From Caballeronia sp. LZ062 (lineage in GTDB: Bacteria > Pseudomonadota > Gammaproteobacteria > Burkholderiales > Burkholderiaceae), in the NCBI RefSeq assembly GCF_031450785.1, contig NZ_JARTWB010000001.1, positions 496,001 to 560,000 of the forward strand: a DNA stretch of 64,000 nt, written 5' to 3'. The notes beneath the pieces are model-generated. The model was not told the origin of the DNA. It was given only the letters and a program-made list of their open reading frames with translations, and made no database searches. Shown here piece by piece: positions 17,363 through 27,163 of the stretch. Position 1 is the first letter of the stretch. Every line of letters begins with the position of its first letter. Made by a program: the position numbers and the translations under genes.

Positions 17363-19666
17363 ATGCAAGTAGCCGCCCTGCCCGACGACGAAACCGAACG
17401 CTTGCGCGTTTTGCATAGCCTGCACATTCTGGACACGCCCGCCGAAGAGGCGTTCGATCGCGTGACGCGCGTGCTGGCACGTTTGCTTTCGGTGCCCATC
17501 GCGCTCGTGTCGCTCGTGGACGAGCATCGTCAGTGGTTCAAGTCGCGGCTCGGACTCGAAGCGTGCGAGACGTCGCGCGATATTTCTTTTTGCTCGCACG
17601 CGCTGCTCGAAGAAGACATGCTGGTCGTGCAGGACGCGCGCACCGATCCGCGTTTCCGCGACAACCCGGCCGTGATCGGCGCGACGTCCGTGCGCTTTTA
17701 TGCTGGCGTGCCGCTGCGTTCTTCCGACGGCCACGCCATTGGCACGCTCTGCGCCGTCGATACCGTGCCGCGCACGCTGTCGCCCGAAGACGGCGCCGCC
17801 ATGCGCGACCTGGCGGCCATTGTCGAGCGCGAACTGTTGTCGCGCGAAAGCACGTATTCCGCGCGTGTCCTGCATCAGGCTGACACGCAGGCCCTCCGTC
17901 TCTCGGAAACGCGATTTCGCACGATCTTCGAGCAGACGCCGACCGGTGCCGCGATCGTGGCACCGGACGGGCGCTTCGTCGAGGTGAATGCGCGCCTGTG
18001 CGAGATGCTCGGCTATCGCGCGGAAGAACTCGTTGCGCTGACCTTTCAGCAGATCACGTTCGTCGAAGATCTGGAAAGCGACCTGCAGCAGTTGCGTCAA
18101 CTGCTCGCCGGGCACATCCCGACATACGCGATGGAAAAGCGCTATCTGCGCAGCGACGGTTCGCACCTGTGGGTTCAGCTGCATGTCGCGCTCGTGCGGC
18201 AGGCCAATGGCGATCCGCTGCATTTCATCGCGATCGTCGAGGACATTCAGGCACGCAAGGAAAACGAGCGGCTCCAACGCGAGCATCGCGTGTCGTTGGA
18301 AGAGCAAGTCAGCGAGCGCACGGCCGAGCTACGCGCGACCAACATGCAATTACGCGGCGAAGTCGCGCGGCGCGAGACAATGGAAGCGACACTGCGCGCG
18401 CAGAATCAGCTTCTTCAGGCCGTGATCGATAACGCACAGGACGCGTATGTCGCGATAGACAGCGAAGGACGCATCACCGAATGGAACGACGCGGCCGAGC
18501 ACATGTTCGGCTGGGGCCGGCACGAGGTGCTCGGCCTTCCGATGGGCGAAATCATCATTCCCCCCGCGTGGCGCACGGCGCACGACGCGGGCATGCGCCG
18601 CTTCTTGCGCACGCGCGTGGCAACCATTCTTTCCAAGGCCACGGAAGTGAACGCGCTGCGCCGCTCGGGCGAGGTGTTCCCGGCGGAACTGCGCATCTCG
18701 ACCGCCGCGACCGCCGATGGCGAGACGCTCTTTGCGTTCATCACGGACGTCAGCGAGCGCAAGCGCGTCGAAGCCGACATCATCGAAAGCCGGGAAGCCA
18801 TACAGAAGGTGACGGACAGCCTGCCGGTGCTGATCTCCTACGTGGATCGCGAGCTGCGCTATCAATTCAACAACGACGGCTATCGGCGGCTGCTCGGGCG
18901 CGACACGGCGTCCATGCGCGGCACGCCGCTCGTATCGGCGATGCCGCCCGCGATGGTCCGCACGCTCATGCCTTCGTTTCAGCGCGCGCTCGCAGGCGAG
19001 CGTGTCCAGCATGACGACGTGGAAGATCACGAAGCCGATCCTCGCACGTGGAGCGTGTCGCTCGTGCCGGATATGCGCGGCCGCGAAGTGATCGGCTTTT
19101 ACATGTTGGCGCAGGACGTGACGTCGCGCAGGCAGGCGGAGCGCCAGCTACGGGCGCAAGCCATGCGCGACCCGCTCACCGGCTTGCCGAACCGTCGCGC
19201 GTTGCTGCTGCACCTCGCACAGAACGTCGCGTTCGATACGCCGACGCGGCAGGCGCTCGCGCTCTTCTTTCTGGACCTCGACGAGTTCAAGCCGGTCAAC
19301 GACGCATACGGCCACGAAGCCGGCGACGAGTTGCTGCGGCTCGTCGGCGCCCGCCTGAAAGCGACGGTGCGACACAGCGATTTCACGAGCCGCCTTGCCG
19401 GCGACGAGTTCGTCATCGTCAGCCACGGCGTCGCGGACGAAGCCACCGCCAGCCGCATAGCCGACGCCATATGCAGCGCGTTGAAACGGCCGTTCAGCCT
19501 GGCTGGCGTCGAAGTGGGAATTGCGGCGAGCGTGGGTGTCGTCGTCTGCGATGCGCAGGCGCGCATCACGCCCGATGCGCTTTTGGCCGCCGCAGACAGC
19601 GCCATGTACGAAGCGAAGCGCAAAGGCAGAAACCGCTATCGGCTGGCCGCGCGCATCGTTGGTTAG
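17363..19666 (+). CDS. GAF/PAS diguanylate cyclase with AGDEF active site
   Basis: The 767-residue cytoplasmic protein starts at ATG 17363 with an N-terminal GAF domain of the type DETERLRVLHSLHILDTP (residues ~8-165), then three PAS domains (about 175-300, 345-460, 475-600) separated by a coiled coil (about 300-345), and a C-terminal GGDEF domain. The signature is AGDEF (residues ~678-682) rather than GGDEF, a substitution tolerated by some active cyclases. The product-inhibition site RHSD is intact five residues before it. The metal-site Asp in FLDLDEFK is present. No EAL domain follows. It probably makes cyclic-di-GMP in response to several ligand or redox cues. Confidence 0.9.
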   Translation: MQVAALPDDETERLRVLHSLHILDTPAEEAFDRVTRVLARLLSVPIALVSLVDEHRQWFKSRLGLEACETSRDISFCSHALLEEDMLVVQDARTDPRFRDNPAVIGATSVRFYAGVPLRSSDGHAIGTLCAVDTVPRTLSPEDGAAMRDLAAIVERELLSRESTYSARVLHQADTQALRLSETRFRTIFEQTPTGAAIVAPDGRFVEVNARLCEMLGYRAEELVALTFQQITFVEDLESDLQQLRQLLAGHIPTYAMEKRYLRSDGSHLWVQLHVALVRQANGDPLHFIAIVEDIQARKENERLQREHRVSLEEQVSERTAELRATNMQLRGEVARRETMEATLRAQNQLLQAVIDNAQDAYVAIDSEGRITEWNDAAEHMFGWGRHEVLGLPMGEIIIPPAWRTAHDAGMRRFLRTRVATILSKATEVNALRRSGEVFPAELRISTAATADGETLFAFITDVSERKRVEADIIESREAIQKVTDSLPVLISYVDRELRYQFNNDGYRRLLGRDTASMRGTPLVSAMPPAMVRTLMPSFQRALAGERVQHDDVEDHEADPRTWSVSLVPDMRGREVIGFYMLAQDVTSRRQAERQLRAQAMRDPLTGLPNRRALLLHLAQNVAFDTPTRQALALFFLDLDEFKPVNDAYGHEAGDELLRLVGARLKATVRHSDFTSRLAGDEFVIVSHGVADEATASRIADAICSALKRPFSLAGVEVGIAASVGVVVCDAQARITPDALLAAADSAMYEAKRKGRNRYRLAARIVG

Positions 19667-19678
19667 CGCGATGGCGCG

Positions 19679-20854
19679 TTAGTTGAGCGAACCGTCCAGC
19701 GCCCCGGCGGTGCGGCTGCGCGTACCGGCAGCGAACCACGTTTGCCCGACGCGGTATTCGCCGATTGCGCCGAGCGCCAGCACGACCGAGCCGAGTTCCA
19801 GCAGATGCGCCGGCGACAACGCGCCCGACAACCACCAGAACGCCAGCAGCGAACCCATGCGCATGACGAGCATCACCAGATCGCGCGCGACAATGCGGTC
19901 CACCAGTTCACCGCGAATGTCGAGCGCGCGCTGATTGAGCACGTGTTCGCTGGCGTTCAGGAACGGACCGGCGGCCGCGCGAAGGATCGAATGCGCGACG
20001 AACAGTGCCGGAAGCCACGCGCTGAATCCCAAGAGGACGAACGAGATGGCAACGGCCAAGCACGACCAGCCGAGCCAGCCGAGGCGGTTATCGACACTGC
20101 GGCTCTTGCGCGTCATGTAGAGCGCGACTGCGCCGGCCAGGCCCGCGACGGTCGATACCCAGCCGAGGTCGCTCGCCGAACCGAGCGACATGGCCGCACC
20201 GACCGACCCGACCGCGCCTCCCACGCCGAGCAGCCCCGACTCGACGAAAAAGAGCGGCAGACACGCGCGGAATTCCGGTTGCGCGATGACGGCGAGCGGG
20301 TTCGTCGCAGGGACCATCGGGGCTTCGGAGACGTTGCGCCCGAGCGCCAATCCGGCGACGACGCATACGACGCCGTAAGCCATGTAGAGCACGTGACTGC
20401 TGTTGTCCGTCTTTGCCAGGCAAAGCGTGGCCACAAGCGTGGCGATGATGCCCCCCGCGACTGCAAGCGCGCCGGAACGCGACGCGTAGCCGTCGCGTTC
20501 GGCGTCGGTCAGCACACTCATCTCGAGCCAGTAGCGTGCGCTCCATGTCAGCCCGAGGAAAAAGCCGTAGACGGCCGCCATCACGGGAATGGATTCGCCG
20601 CCGCACAGCAGAAGCGCGCCGGGCACGAGAAAACTGAGGCGCATCAGGCGCCGTCCGGTCAAACCGAGGTACGGGCCTAACAGATACGCGAAGAGGGCTG
20701 CGCCGCTCGCGTCGCACAGCATGTACGCGGTGAAGCGAAACATGGCGTCGGTATCGTCGACACCGACGACGAAGTAGCCGATAAATCCAGCCAGTGTCCC
20801 GATTGCCCCTTGCAAAGAGACAAAGAGGAGCATTTCCTGCTCGTGCTTCGACAT
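19679..20854 (-). CDS. MFS-like multi-pass membrane protein
   Basis: The ~391-residue protein consists almost entirely of hydrophobic helices (about ten to twelve), with a short loop RKSRSVDNRLG near the middle that splits it into two halves, as in major facilitator transporters. Classical MFS signature motifs between helices 2 and 3 are weak. ATG 20854 is chosen because the first helix follows soon after (LLFVSLQGAIGTLAGFIG). The longer frame adds a polar tail that looks non-coding. The substrate is unknown. It converges with the upstream cyclase and stands next to the glycan cluster, so a polysaccharide-related role is possible but unsupported. Confidence 0.75.
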   Translation of the reverse strand: MSKHEQEMLLFVSLQGAIGTLAGFIGYFVVGVDDTDAMFRFTAYMLCDASGAALFAYLLGPYLGLTGRRLMRLSFLVPGALLLCGGESIPVMAAVYGFFLGLTWSARYWLEMSVLTDAERDGYASRSGALAVAGGIIATLVATLCLAKTDNSSHVLYMAYGVVCVVAGLALGRNVSEAPMVPATNPLAVIAQPEFRACLPLFFVESGLLGVGGAVGSVGAAMSLGSASDLGWVSTVAGLAGAVALYMTRKSRSVDNRLGWLGWSCLAVAISFVLLGFSAWLPALFVAHSILRAAAGPFLNASEHVLNQRALDIRGELVDRIVARDLVMLVMRMGSLLAFWWLSGALSPAHLLELGSVVLALGAIGEYRVGQTWFAAGTRSRTAGALDGSLN

Positions 20855-21137
20855 AGTCTTGCTTTGAATGATCGATGGTCCGCACCGCCCCTTGCGGTGT
20901 GTAACCGGCACCGGGCCAGACAGTGATGCTCGGTGCATCGTCGCCGTTCGAGGCAACGATTCGATCGTCCTCGGTAAGGAATGCCGATTTCACTTCTTTT
21001 GCGATGGCGATACCCGGAAATTCCATCGCGGCCAGAGTTTAGTGTTTATCGACACTTACCTGCAAGACTTGAACGCCTAAAAAACCACGGTAAAACATAC
21101 CTTCATAAAGATCGAAAGAGTCTGAACATAAGCAACG

Positions 21138-22316
21138 CTAGGCGATTTTCACGAATGCCTCTGTCGCCGCCATCCGCTCCACAAGAGTCAGCGCCTGAGC
21201 AACCACCTGATCCATGTTGTAGTAGCGGTAGCTTCCGAGTCTTCCCGCGAAGATCACTTCCGGATGCGCTTCGGCAAGGGCCTCGTAACGTCTGAACAAT
21301 TCCGCGTTCGCGGGGCGAGGAATCGGGTAATAGGGATCGCCTTTATCGCTCGGATATTCGTACGTGATGCTGGTCTTCGCGTGCTCTTGGCCTGTCAGAT
21401 ACTTGTACTCCGTGATGCGCGTGAAAGGCACGTGTTCCGCCGGATAGTTGACGACCGCGAGTGACTGGAAGTGCTCCTGATCGAGCGTTTCATGGCGAAA
21501 CTGAAGCGAACGATACGGCAGCTTGCCAAGGCAATGGTCGAAGTACTCGTCGATAGGCCCCGTATAGATGAGCTTGCGATAAGGCACCTCTGAGCGAATC
21601 TCCCGGTAGTCGGTATTGAGCATGACCTTGATGTTCGGATGCGCGAGCATCTTCTGGAACATGCGTGTATATCCTTCAAGCGGCATGCACTGAAACTCGT
21701 CGTTGAAGTAGCCGTCTTCCGCCGTCGTGCGCACCGGCACGCGCGACGTCACCGAACGGTCCAGTTCCGACGGGTCCATGCCCCATTGCTTGCGGGTATA
21801 TCCACGGAAGAACTTCTCGTACAACTCGCGACCGATCTTGCTGACCACCACATCTTCGGATGTCCTGATGTCGGCGATCGGCTCCGCCCGCGACGCGAGA
21901 AAAGCCTCTGCCTGCTGCGGCGAAAGATCGAGCGAATAGAGGCGATTGAGCGTCGTCAGGTTGATCGGCACTGGCACCAGCATGCCGTCGACGGATGCCA
22001 GCACGCGATGCCGGTACGGTCGCCATGCCGTGAATCGCGACAGATAGTCCAGAACGCGCCGGGCATTCGTGTGGAAAATGTGCGGCCCATAGCGGTGAAT
22101 CAGAATGCCGTCGGCGTTGTACTCGTCGTAAGCGTTGCCCGCGATATGCGAGCGCCTGTCGATGAGCAGAACGCGCTGGCCGTACTCGCTCGCGAGCCTT
22201 TCCGCCATCACGCTGCCCGCGAAACCCGCGCCGACAATCAGGTAGTCGAAGCCCTTGGGATGACCGCTGAGACCGGAGTTGGACGGTACGTTCGGTGTCG
22301 TCTCTACGATGCGCAT
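21138..22316 (-). CDS. glf: UDP-galactopyranose mutase
   Basis: The 392-residue flavoenzyme converts UDP-galactopyranose to UDP-galactofuranose. It has the FAD-binding motif DYLIVGAGFAGSVMAERLA at the N-terminus, the RRSHIAGNAYDE segment, the HIFHT loop, the conserved YTRKQWG and the C-terminal FAGRLGSYRYYNMDQVV that contacts the flavin. Length and motifs agree with bacterial Glf. Its start overlaps the end of the glycosyltransferase gene by 13 bases, showing translational coupling. It implies that galactofuranose is built into a surface glycan in this organism. Confidence 0.95.
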   Translation of the reverse strand: MRIVETTPNVPSNSGLSGHPKGFDYLIVGAGFAGSVMAERLASEYGQRVLLIDRRSHIAGNAYDEYNADGILIHRYGPHIFHTNARRVLDYLSRFTAWRPYRHRVLASVDGMLVPVPINLTTLNRLYSLDLSPQQAEAFLASRAEPIADIRTSEDVVVSKIGRELYEKFFRGYTRKQWGMDPSELDRSVTSRVPVRTTAEDGYFNDEFQCMPLEGYTRMFQKMLAHPNIKVMLNTDYREIRSEVPYRKLIYTGPIDEYFDHCLGKLPYRSLQFRHETLDQEHFQSLAVVNYPAEHVPFTRITEYKYLTGQEHAKTSITYEYPSDKGDPYYPIPRPANAELFRRYEALAEAHPEVIFAGRLGSYRYYNMDQVVAQALTLVERMAATEAFVKIA

Positions 22317-23578
22317 TTTTTAACCTCGGCGAGCATGGCGGCGCACGTGTTGTCCCACGACGTTCCGGCGAGTACGGCTTCCACGCGGCGGATAAATGCC
22401 ACGCGGTCCTTAGCATCGGCCAGAGAGGCTTCGATGGCGTGCTCGAAGCTGTTCACGTCCCCGGCGATGCGGACCACGCCGCTATCGCCATAGCGTGAGA
22501 CCACATCGGTGATCGGCGTCGATACCACGGGTCGTCCCGCAGCGAGATATTCCGGCGTCTTCGTCGGACTGATATGACGCGTGGCCTCATTGATCGCGAA
22601 AGGCATGAGCGCGACGTCCCAGCCTGCGAGATAGCGCGGCAGATCGTCGTAGGACTTCTGGCCGAGATAGTGAATGTTCAGTGCCTGGGGCAGATCCTCC
22701 GGCCGGATCTTCGCGACAGGACCGAGCATGACGAACTGCCAGTCTGGCCTCGCGGCGGCAAGCGAGCCGATCAGCGCGGCGTCGAAACGCTCGTCGAGCA
22801 CGCCGTAGAACCCAAGACGCGGGCGCGGTATCGGCGTCTGGTCGGAAGGCTCGGTCAATCGCCCGCACGCTTTCTGGAAGTGCGCGACGTCCACACTGCT
22901 CGGAAACGCATGGACGTTGTGATGAAAACGCCGCTTCGACTCATACAGGCTTTGCCCGCCCGTGAAGACGACATGTGCCTTGCGCATCAGCCGGGCTTCG
23001 CGTTGTGTGAGTTGCGGGGGAGCGTCCTTGAACGCGGACAGCTCGTCCATGCAGTCATAGACGATGAGCCTCGCATCGAGGTGATCGGTAAAAGCGAGCA
23101 TCATCGGCGAGTAATACCAGAGACCGAGATCCCACGTCTCCGTATCGGCGAGGTACGCGTCCAGCAGCGCACGTTGCGCGCGCTCGTCGTCTTCCTGCGT
23201 CTGGTCAGAAGGAAGCCACGGCGTCAATACGCGGATGCCTTCATTAGTCGTCCGAACCTCCAGCCACGCGTCGGCCTCGGCCTCGTCCATTCGTCGTGGC
23301 TCTTCGAAAAAGAGCACTTCTGCATGCTTCGCCATGCGCGAGAGCACGTGCTGCGGCCGCTGATACACGAAGTTCCAGCGCAGATGGCACAGGCATAAGA
23401 ACGTCCGTGGCAAGCCCGATCGCGCGATCGAGATGCGCGGACGAACCTGCTTCGAAGGACTGTCGGCGGACCCGGCTGCGCTGGCGGCGGCGGGGTCGGG
23501 TCGGGCTTGAGACTCGCGCAAGGGAGTGCCTCCGGAAGTAACTGCCGAGCGGAGGATCCGCTCGGAACATCCATCCAT
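22304..23578 (-). CDS. Glycosyltransferase (GT4-like), coupled to glf
   Basis: The ~424-residue protein from ATG 23578 has a GT-B architecture. An N-terminal domain begins at FLCLCHLRWNFVYQRPQHVLSR, a phrase found in a family of sugar transferases that precede glf. A C-terminal nucleotide-sugar domain holds LGFYGVLDERFD, QFVMLGPV and the acceptor loop SPTKTPEYLAAGRPVVST with conserved Glu. The frame continues upstream to 23788, but that part is low-complexity and Arg/Ser-rich, so the true start is uncertain. It probably transfers galactofuranose or another sugar to a surface glycan. It is the first gene of a two-gene unit with glf and is divergent from the glycosidase/reductase fusion. Confidence 0.87.
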   Translation of the reverse strand: MDGCSERILRSAVTSGGTPLRESQARPDPAAASAAGSADSPSKQVRPRISIARSGLPRTFLCLCHLRWNFVYQRPQHVLSRMAKHAEVLFFEEPRRMDEAEADAWLEVRTTNEGIRVLTPWLPSDQTQEDDERAQRALLDAYLADTETWDLGLWYYSPMMLAFTDHLDARLIVYDCMDELSAFKDAPPQLTQREARLMRKAHVVFTGGQSLYESKRRFHHNVHAFPSSVDVAHFQKACGRLTEPSDQTPIPRPRLGFYGVLDERFDAALIGSLAAARPDWQFVMLGPVAKIRPEDLPQALNIHYLGQKSYDDLPRYLAGWDVALMPFAINEATRHISPTKTPEYLAAGRPVVSTPITDVVSRYGDSGVVRIAGDVNSFEHAIEASLADAKDRVAFIRRVEAVLAGTSWDNTCAAMLAEVKKCAS

Positions 23579-23841
23579 TGCGTCGGTTACGTCCGAAGCT
23601 CGGCTGCTTTCGCCTCGCGTTGAAAATGAGTGACGCTTCGTATCGCGCACGCGACGACGGCATCGGGCCGGGCAACCCTCTGATGCATGTGCCGGCGCGT
23701 TCGCTGACAAATCTGCGACATAAGCGGCAATCGTTGTTCCAGCGCCCGCTTGCTCGGGGCAAACACTGATCGCGCGGTACGACGGCATAGCGAGTGCTTA
23801 GATGCGTCGCGGGTTCGCGCTCACGTCGTACTAAATTCGGG

Positions 23842-26085
23842 ATGCTGGATATGAAAGATCGGCTGGTGCTGTGGGGAGGACTGGAATGCACGGTCAACCG
23901 GGTGCGGGACACGTTCTTCAGCCAGTTGGACCGGAACGGACACGCGACGCGCGAAGACGATCTTCAGCGTTTCGCCTCGCTGGGCATACGCGCGCTGCGC
24001 TATCCGGTGCTGTGGGAAAGAACGGCGCCGTCGCGCATCGAGGATGCCGACTGGTCATGGCTCGACGCGCGCCTGCCCATGCTTCGCGCACTGGGCGTCG
24101 AACCGATAGCCGGCCTGCTGCATCATGGAAGCGGGCCGCTGCCCGGTGGACTGCTCGACCCGAACTTCGCCGACAGGCTCGCGCAATTCGCACGAGCGGT
24201 CGCCGAACGCTACCCGTGGCTTTCGTATTACACACCGGTGAACGAGCCCAACACGACCGCGCGATTCAGCGGGCTCTACGGCGTCTGGCATCCGCACGGC
24301 ACGGATGACCGGACCTATCTCGAGGCGCTCATCAATCAATGCAAGGCGACGGTCTACGCGATGCGCGAAGTGCGCAGCGTCAACCCGGATGCGAAGCTCG
24401 TTCAGACGGACGATCTCGGCAAGACCCAGGGCACGCCCGCCATGACCGAGCTCGTCAGTTTTTACAACGAGCGGCGCTGGCTTTCGTGGGACTTGCTCTG
24501 CGGCAAGGTCGTCCCGGGACATGCGCTGTGGCAATACATCATGGATGCAGGCGTCGCGGCCGAAGACGTCTTGTGGTTCGTGGACAACCCGTGTCCGCCG
24601 GACATCATCGGCATCAACTACTACATCACGAGCGAGCGCTGGCTCGATGACCGAATTCACCAGTATCCGCAGGCGTATCGCTGCGAATGGTACGGGCATC
24701 GCCTCGCCGACATCGAAGCGGCGCGCGCGCTTGCGCATCCGCCGCCGGGCATACGCGCGTTGATCGACGAAGCGTGGCAGCGGTACGGCTTGCCGCTCGC
24801 CGTGACGGAAGCGCATATCGACGCCACACGGCAAGACCAGTTGCGCTGGCTGCACGAGATCTGGACCGCTGCGAGCGAGGCGCGGGCACAAGGCGCCGAC
24901 GTGCGTGCGGTGACCGTATGGGCACTTCTCGGTTCGTATGACTGGAACTGCCTCGTCACGGAGGAACGCGGATACTACGAATCAGGCGCATTCGATGTGC
25001 GCGGGCACGAGCCGCGCGAAACGGCCGTTGCGGCGCTGATGCGCGACCTTGCCGCTGGCCGTCCACACGATCACCCCGTCCTGCATGGCACGGGATGGTG
25101 GCGCCGTCCGGGGCGCTTTCTCTGTGAGCCGGTGGTGCTGGACGCACTCGGCGGCGCATCGAGCGGACTCGGCGCACTCGCGGCGACGGCGCGCTCGCGC
25201 GACGAGACGCATGCGCCCGCCCCGATACTCGTCGTCGGGGACGGCGCGCTGGCGCAACTCTTCGCCACTCTCTGCGCGCAGCGCGATTTGCGGTACGTCA
25301 CCGTGTCGGCGGACGAGTTGCTCGTGAGCGACGCCATCGACACCTTCGAACCTTGGGCAGTCATCAATGCCATGGATCCGGTGGATGCCGACGCTGCCGA
25401 GCGCAGCCCGCGCGATGCTCTTCAGGGCATCGCGAAGATGGCAGCCGCGCTCGCCGAGGCCTGCGCCGCACGAGGTATCGAATACCTCGGGTTCTCGTCC
25501 GACTGTGTTTTCGATGGGCGCGCCGCAAGGCCTTATGTCGAGACAGACGGCGTAGGTCCGCTCAACCGCCTGGGCCGTTGCATGACCGGCATGGAGCGGG
25601 ACGTGCTGCGGTGTTTTCCGGAAGCACTCGTCATTCGGACAGGCCCTGTCTTCGGGCTTTGGCAAGGTGTGGACTTCCTCGACCGCGCGCTGCGCGCCCT
25701 CGCCGACGACCGCACGTTCGTCGCCGCCAAAGACGTCACCGTTTCGCCGACCTACGCGCCGGACCTCGTACACGCGTGTCTCGATCTTCTCATCGACCGC
25801 GAATCAGGCATCGTTCATCTGAGCAATCGCGGCGCTGTGACCTGCTTCGAATTCGCGGTGCAGGCCGCCGACATTGCGGGTCTCGATTCGAGCCTCGTCG
25901 AAGCGTGCCAGGTCGAGGCGATGCGCTCATCCGCGCCGCAGCCTCTTTATCGCGCGCTTGCCAGCCGTAGGGCCGCCGTCCTGCCCGCGCTCGACGACGC
26001 GCTTCGCCGCTGTGTCGAACACTGGCGCGCGCATGTATGCAAGACCGAACCGGGACTCGCGATGCAGACAAGGAGCGGCGCTTAA
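23842..26085 (+). CDS. Fusion: GH1-like glycosidase domain + RmlD-like sugar-nucleotide reductase domain with degenerate active site
   Basis: The ~747-residue protein has two parts. Residues ~1-440 look like a family-1-type glycosidase barrel: RLVLWGGLECTVNRV start, acid/base Glu in TPVNEPN (Glu135) and a nucleophile-like Glu in LAVTEAH (Glu323), with INYYITSERWLD between. Residues ~460-745 look like dTDP-4-dehydrorhamnose reductase (RmlD): a Rossmann start ILVVGDGALAQLF, then YLGFSSDCVFDG, equivalent to the RmlD STDYVFDG. The RmlD catalytic Tyr-x3-Lys falls at Leu577 and Met581 here, so this half is probably not an active reductase. It stands divergent from the glycosyltransferase-glf pair and its stop overlaps that of a LysR gene by four bases. 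ATG 23851 is an alternative start. Confidence 0.83.
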   Translation: MLDMKDRLVLWGGLECTVNRVRDTFFSQLDRNGHATREDDLQRFASLGIRALRYPVLWERTAPSRIEDADWSWLDARLPMLRALGVEPIAGLLHHGSGPLPGGLLDPNFADRLAQFARAVAERYPWLSYYTPVNEPNTTARFSGLYGVWHPHGTDDRTYLEALINQCKATVYAMREVRSVNPDAKLVQTDDLGKTQGTPAMTELVSFYNERRWLSWDLLCGKVVPGHALWQYIMDAGVAAEDVLWFVDNPCPPDIIGINYYITSERWLDDRIHQYPQAYRCEWYGHRLADIEAARALAHPPPGIRALIDEAWQRYGLPLAVTEAHIDATRQDQLRWLHEIWTAASEARAQGADVRAVTVWALLGSYDWNCLVTEERGYYESGAFDVRGHEPRETAVAALMRDLAAGRPHDHPVLHGTGWWRRPGRFLCEPVVLDALGGASSGLGALAATARSRDETHAPAPILVVGDGALAQLFATLCAQRDLRYVTVSADELLVSDAIDTFEPWAVINAMDPVDADAAERSPRDALQGIAKMAAALAEACAARGIEYLGFSSDCVFDGRAARPYVETDGVGPLNRLGRCMTGMERDVLRCFPEALVIRTGPVFGLWQGVDFLDRALRALADDRTFVAAKDVTVSPTYAPDLVHACLDLLIDRESGIVHLSNRGAVTCFEFAVQAADIAGLDSSLVEACQVEAMRSSAPQPLYRALASRRAAVLPALDDALRRCVEHWRAHVCKTEPGLAMQTRSGA

Positions 26086-27026
26086 CACTGCGCGGCGAGT
26101 GCCACGAGGATGCCGACGAACTCGTCCACTGCTTGCGAAGTCGCTTCGTCTTTTCGCGTCATGACGCTGTAGTTCGAGAGGGTCCGCCGTATCGGCACGT
26201 CCACATAGCCGAGAAGGCCGTGCTTCACGTACTTGTCCATCGCGGCCTGCGGTTGCAGCGAAATCATGTCGGTGGCTTGCAGCAGTTCGAGCGTCGAAAA
26301 GATGGAGGGCGTCTCCACGATGCCCACGGGCGCGACCATACCGGCCGCTGCGAACGTTTCCTCGAAGAGCTGTCGCATCGCGGTGCCTTGCGGATACAGA
26401 ATCCACGGCCATTGGCCGAGGCCGGTCATCTCCACGCGCCTTTCTCGCAGCAACGGATGATGCTGTCCGACAACCGCACGCACAGGCTCGGCCAATAGAT
26501 CGGCCACATGGAACAGCGCTTCGTGACGCGCCTCGGTCGGACGCCCGACCATCACGTCGATTCGCCTTTCCTCCAGCCATGCCGCGAGCTGATCGCTGCT
26601 TTGCTCGACCAGCTTGATGATGAGTCGCGGGCGCCGCCGCTGAATTTCCTTGATCGCCGCGGTGACGAGTTGCGCGGCGGAAGCCGGGATAAAGCCCACG
26701 GTGAGATGACCATAGCCGCCGTTTTTCAGCGTCGCGAACTCGCTGGAGAATTTGCTGAGGTTCGAAAGCGTCGTGCTGGCGTAGCGCACGGAGAGTGTGC
26801 CGAGGTCCGTCGGCCGCATCTCGCGCGGCAAGCGTTCGAAGAGCGGCGCATCGAACATGGCTTCGAGGTCGCTCAGAATCTTCGTCGCGGCCGGTTGCGT
26901 GATGTGCATCTGCTCGGCGGCGATCCGCAGATTGCGCGTGCGCCCCAGCAGTTCGAGCAACTGGAGATGCCTGAAGCGCAGCTTCGTCAGTACCTGCGCA
27001 GCGGAGAGCGTGGAATCTTGCGACAT
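26082..27026 (-). CDS. LysR-family transcriptional regulator
   Basis: The 314-residue regulator has an N-terminal winged helix (about residues 15-75; RHLQLLELLGRTRNLRIAAE then ITQPAATKILSDLE) and a C-terminal periplasmic-binding-like sensor domain (HLTVGFIPAS onward). The DNA-binding part resembles the GbpR/PecT-like subgroup, in which the helix begins with LQLL. It is divergent from the Ldh-family dehydrogenase gene, with an inverted repeat between them, the standard LysR layout, so that gene and probably its MFS neighbour are the likely targets. Confidence 0.93.
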   Translation of the reverse strand: MSQDSTLSAAQVLTKLRFRHLQLLELLGRTRNLRIAAEQMHITQPAATKILSDLEAMFDAPLFERLPREMRPTDLGTLSVRYASTTLSNLSKFSSEFATLKNGGYGHLTVGFIPASAAQLVTAAIKEIQRRRPRLIIKLVEQSSDQLAAWLEERRIDVMVGRPTEARHEALFHVADLLAEPVRAVVGQHHPLLRERRVEMTGLGQWPWILYPQGTAMRQLFEETFAAAGMVAPVGIVETPSIFSTLELLQATDMISLQPQAAMDKYVKHGLLGYVDVPIRRTLSNYSVMTRKDEATSQAVDEFVGILVALAAQC

Positions 27027-27103
27027 AGGGTATACGCGCGCCGACTCATAACCGAAGGGAATTGATTCTACTCAATTCGCGATTGGACGCTTATTGAAAA
27101 CGC

Positions 27104-27127
27104 GTCGGACAATTCGAAACGTCCGAC
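27104..27127. promoter_or_regulatory. Inverted repeat in LysR/dehydrogenase divergent promoter
   Basis: GTCGGAC (27104-27110) and GTCCGAC (27121-27127) form a perfect 7-bp inverted repeat with a ten-base spacer. It lies 37 bases before the dehydrogenase start and 78 bases before the LysR start, a suitable place for a LysR operator, although the T-N11-A core is not obvious. Confidence 0.5.
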
Positions 27128-27163
27128 AGTCGTCGAATCTTTAACCTCACTTAAGCCATCACG

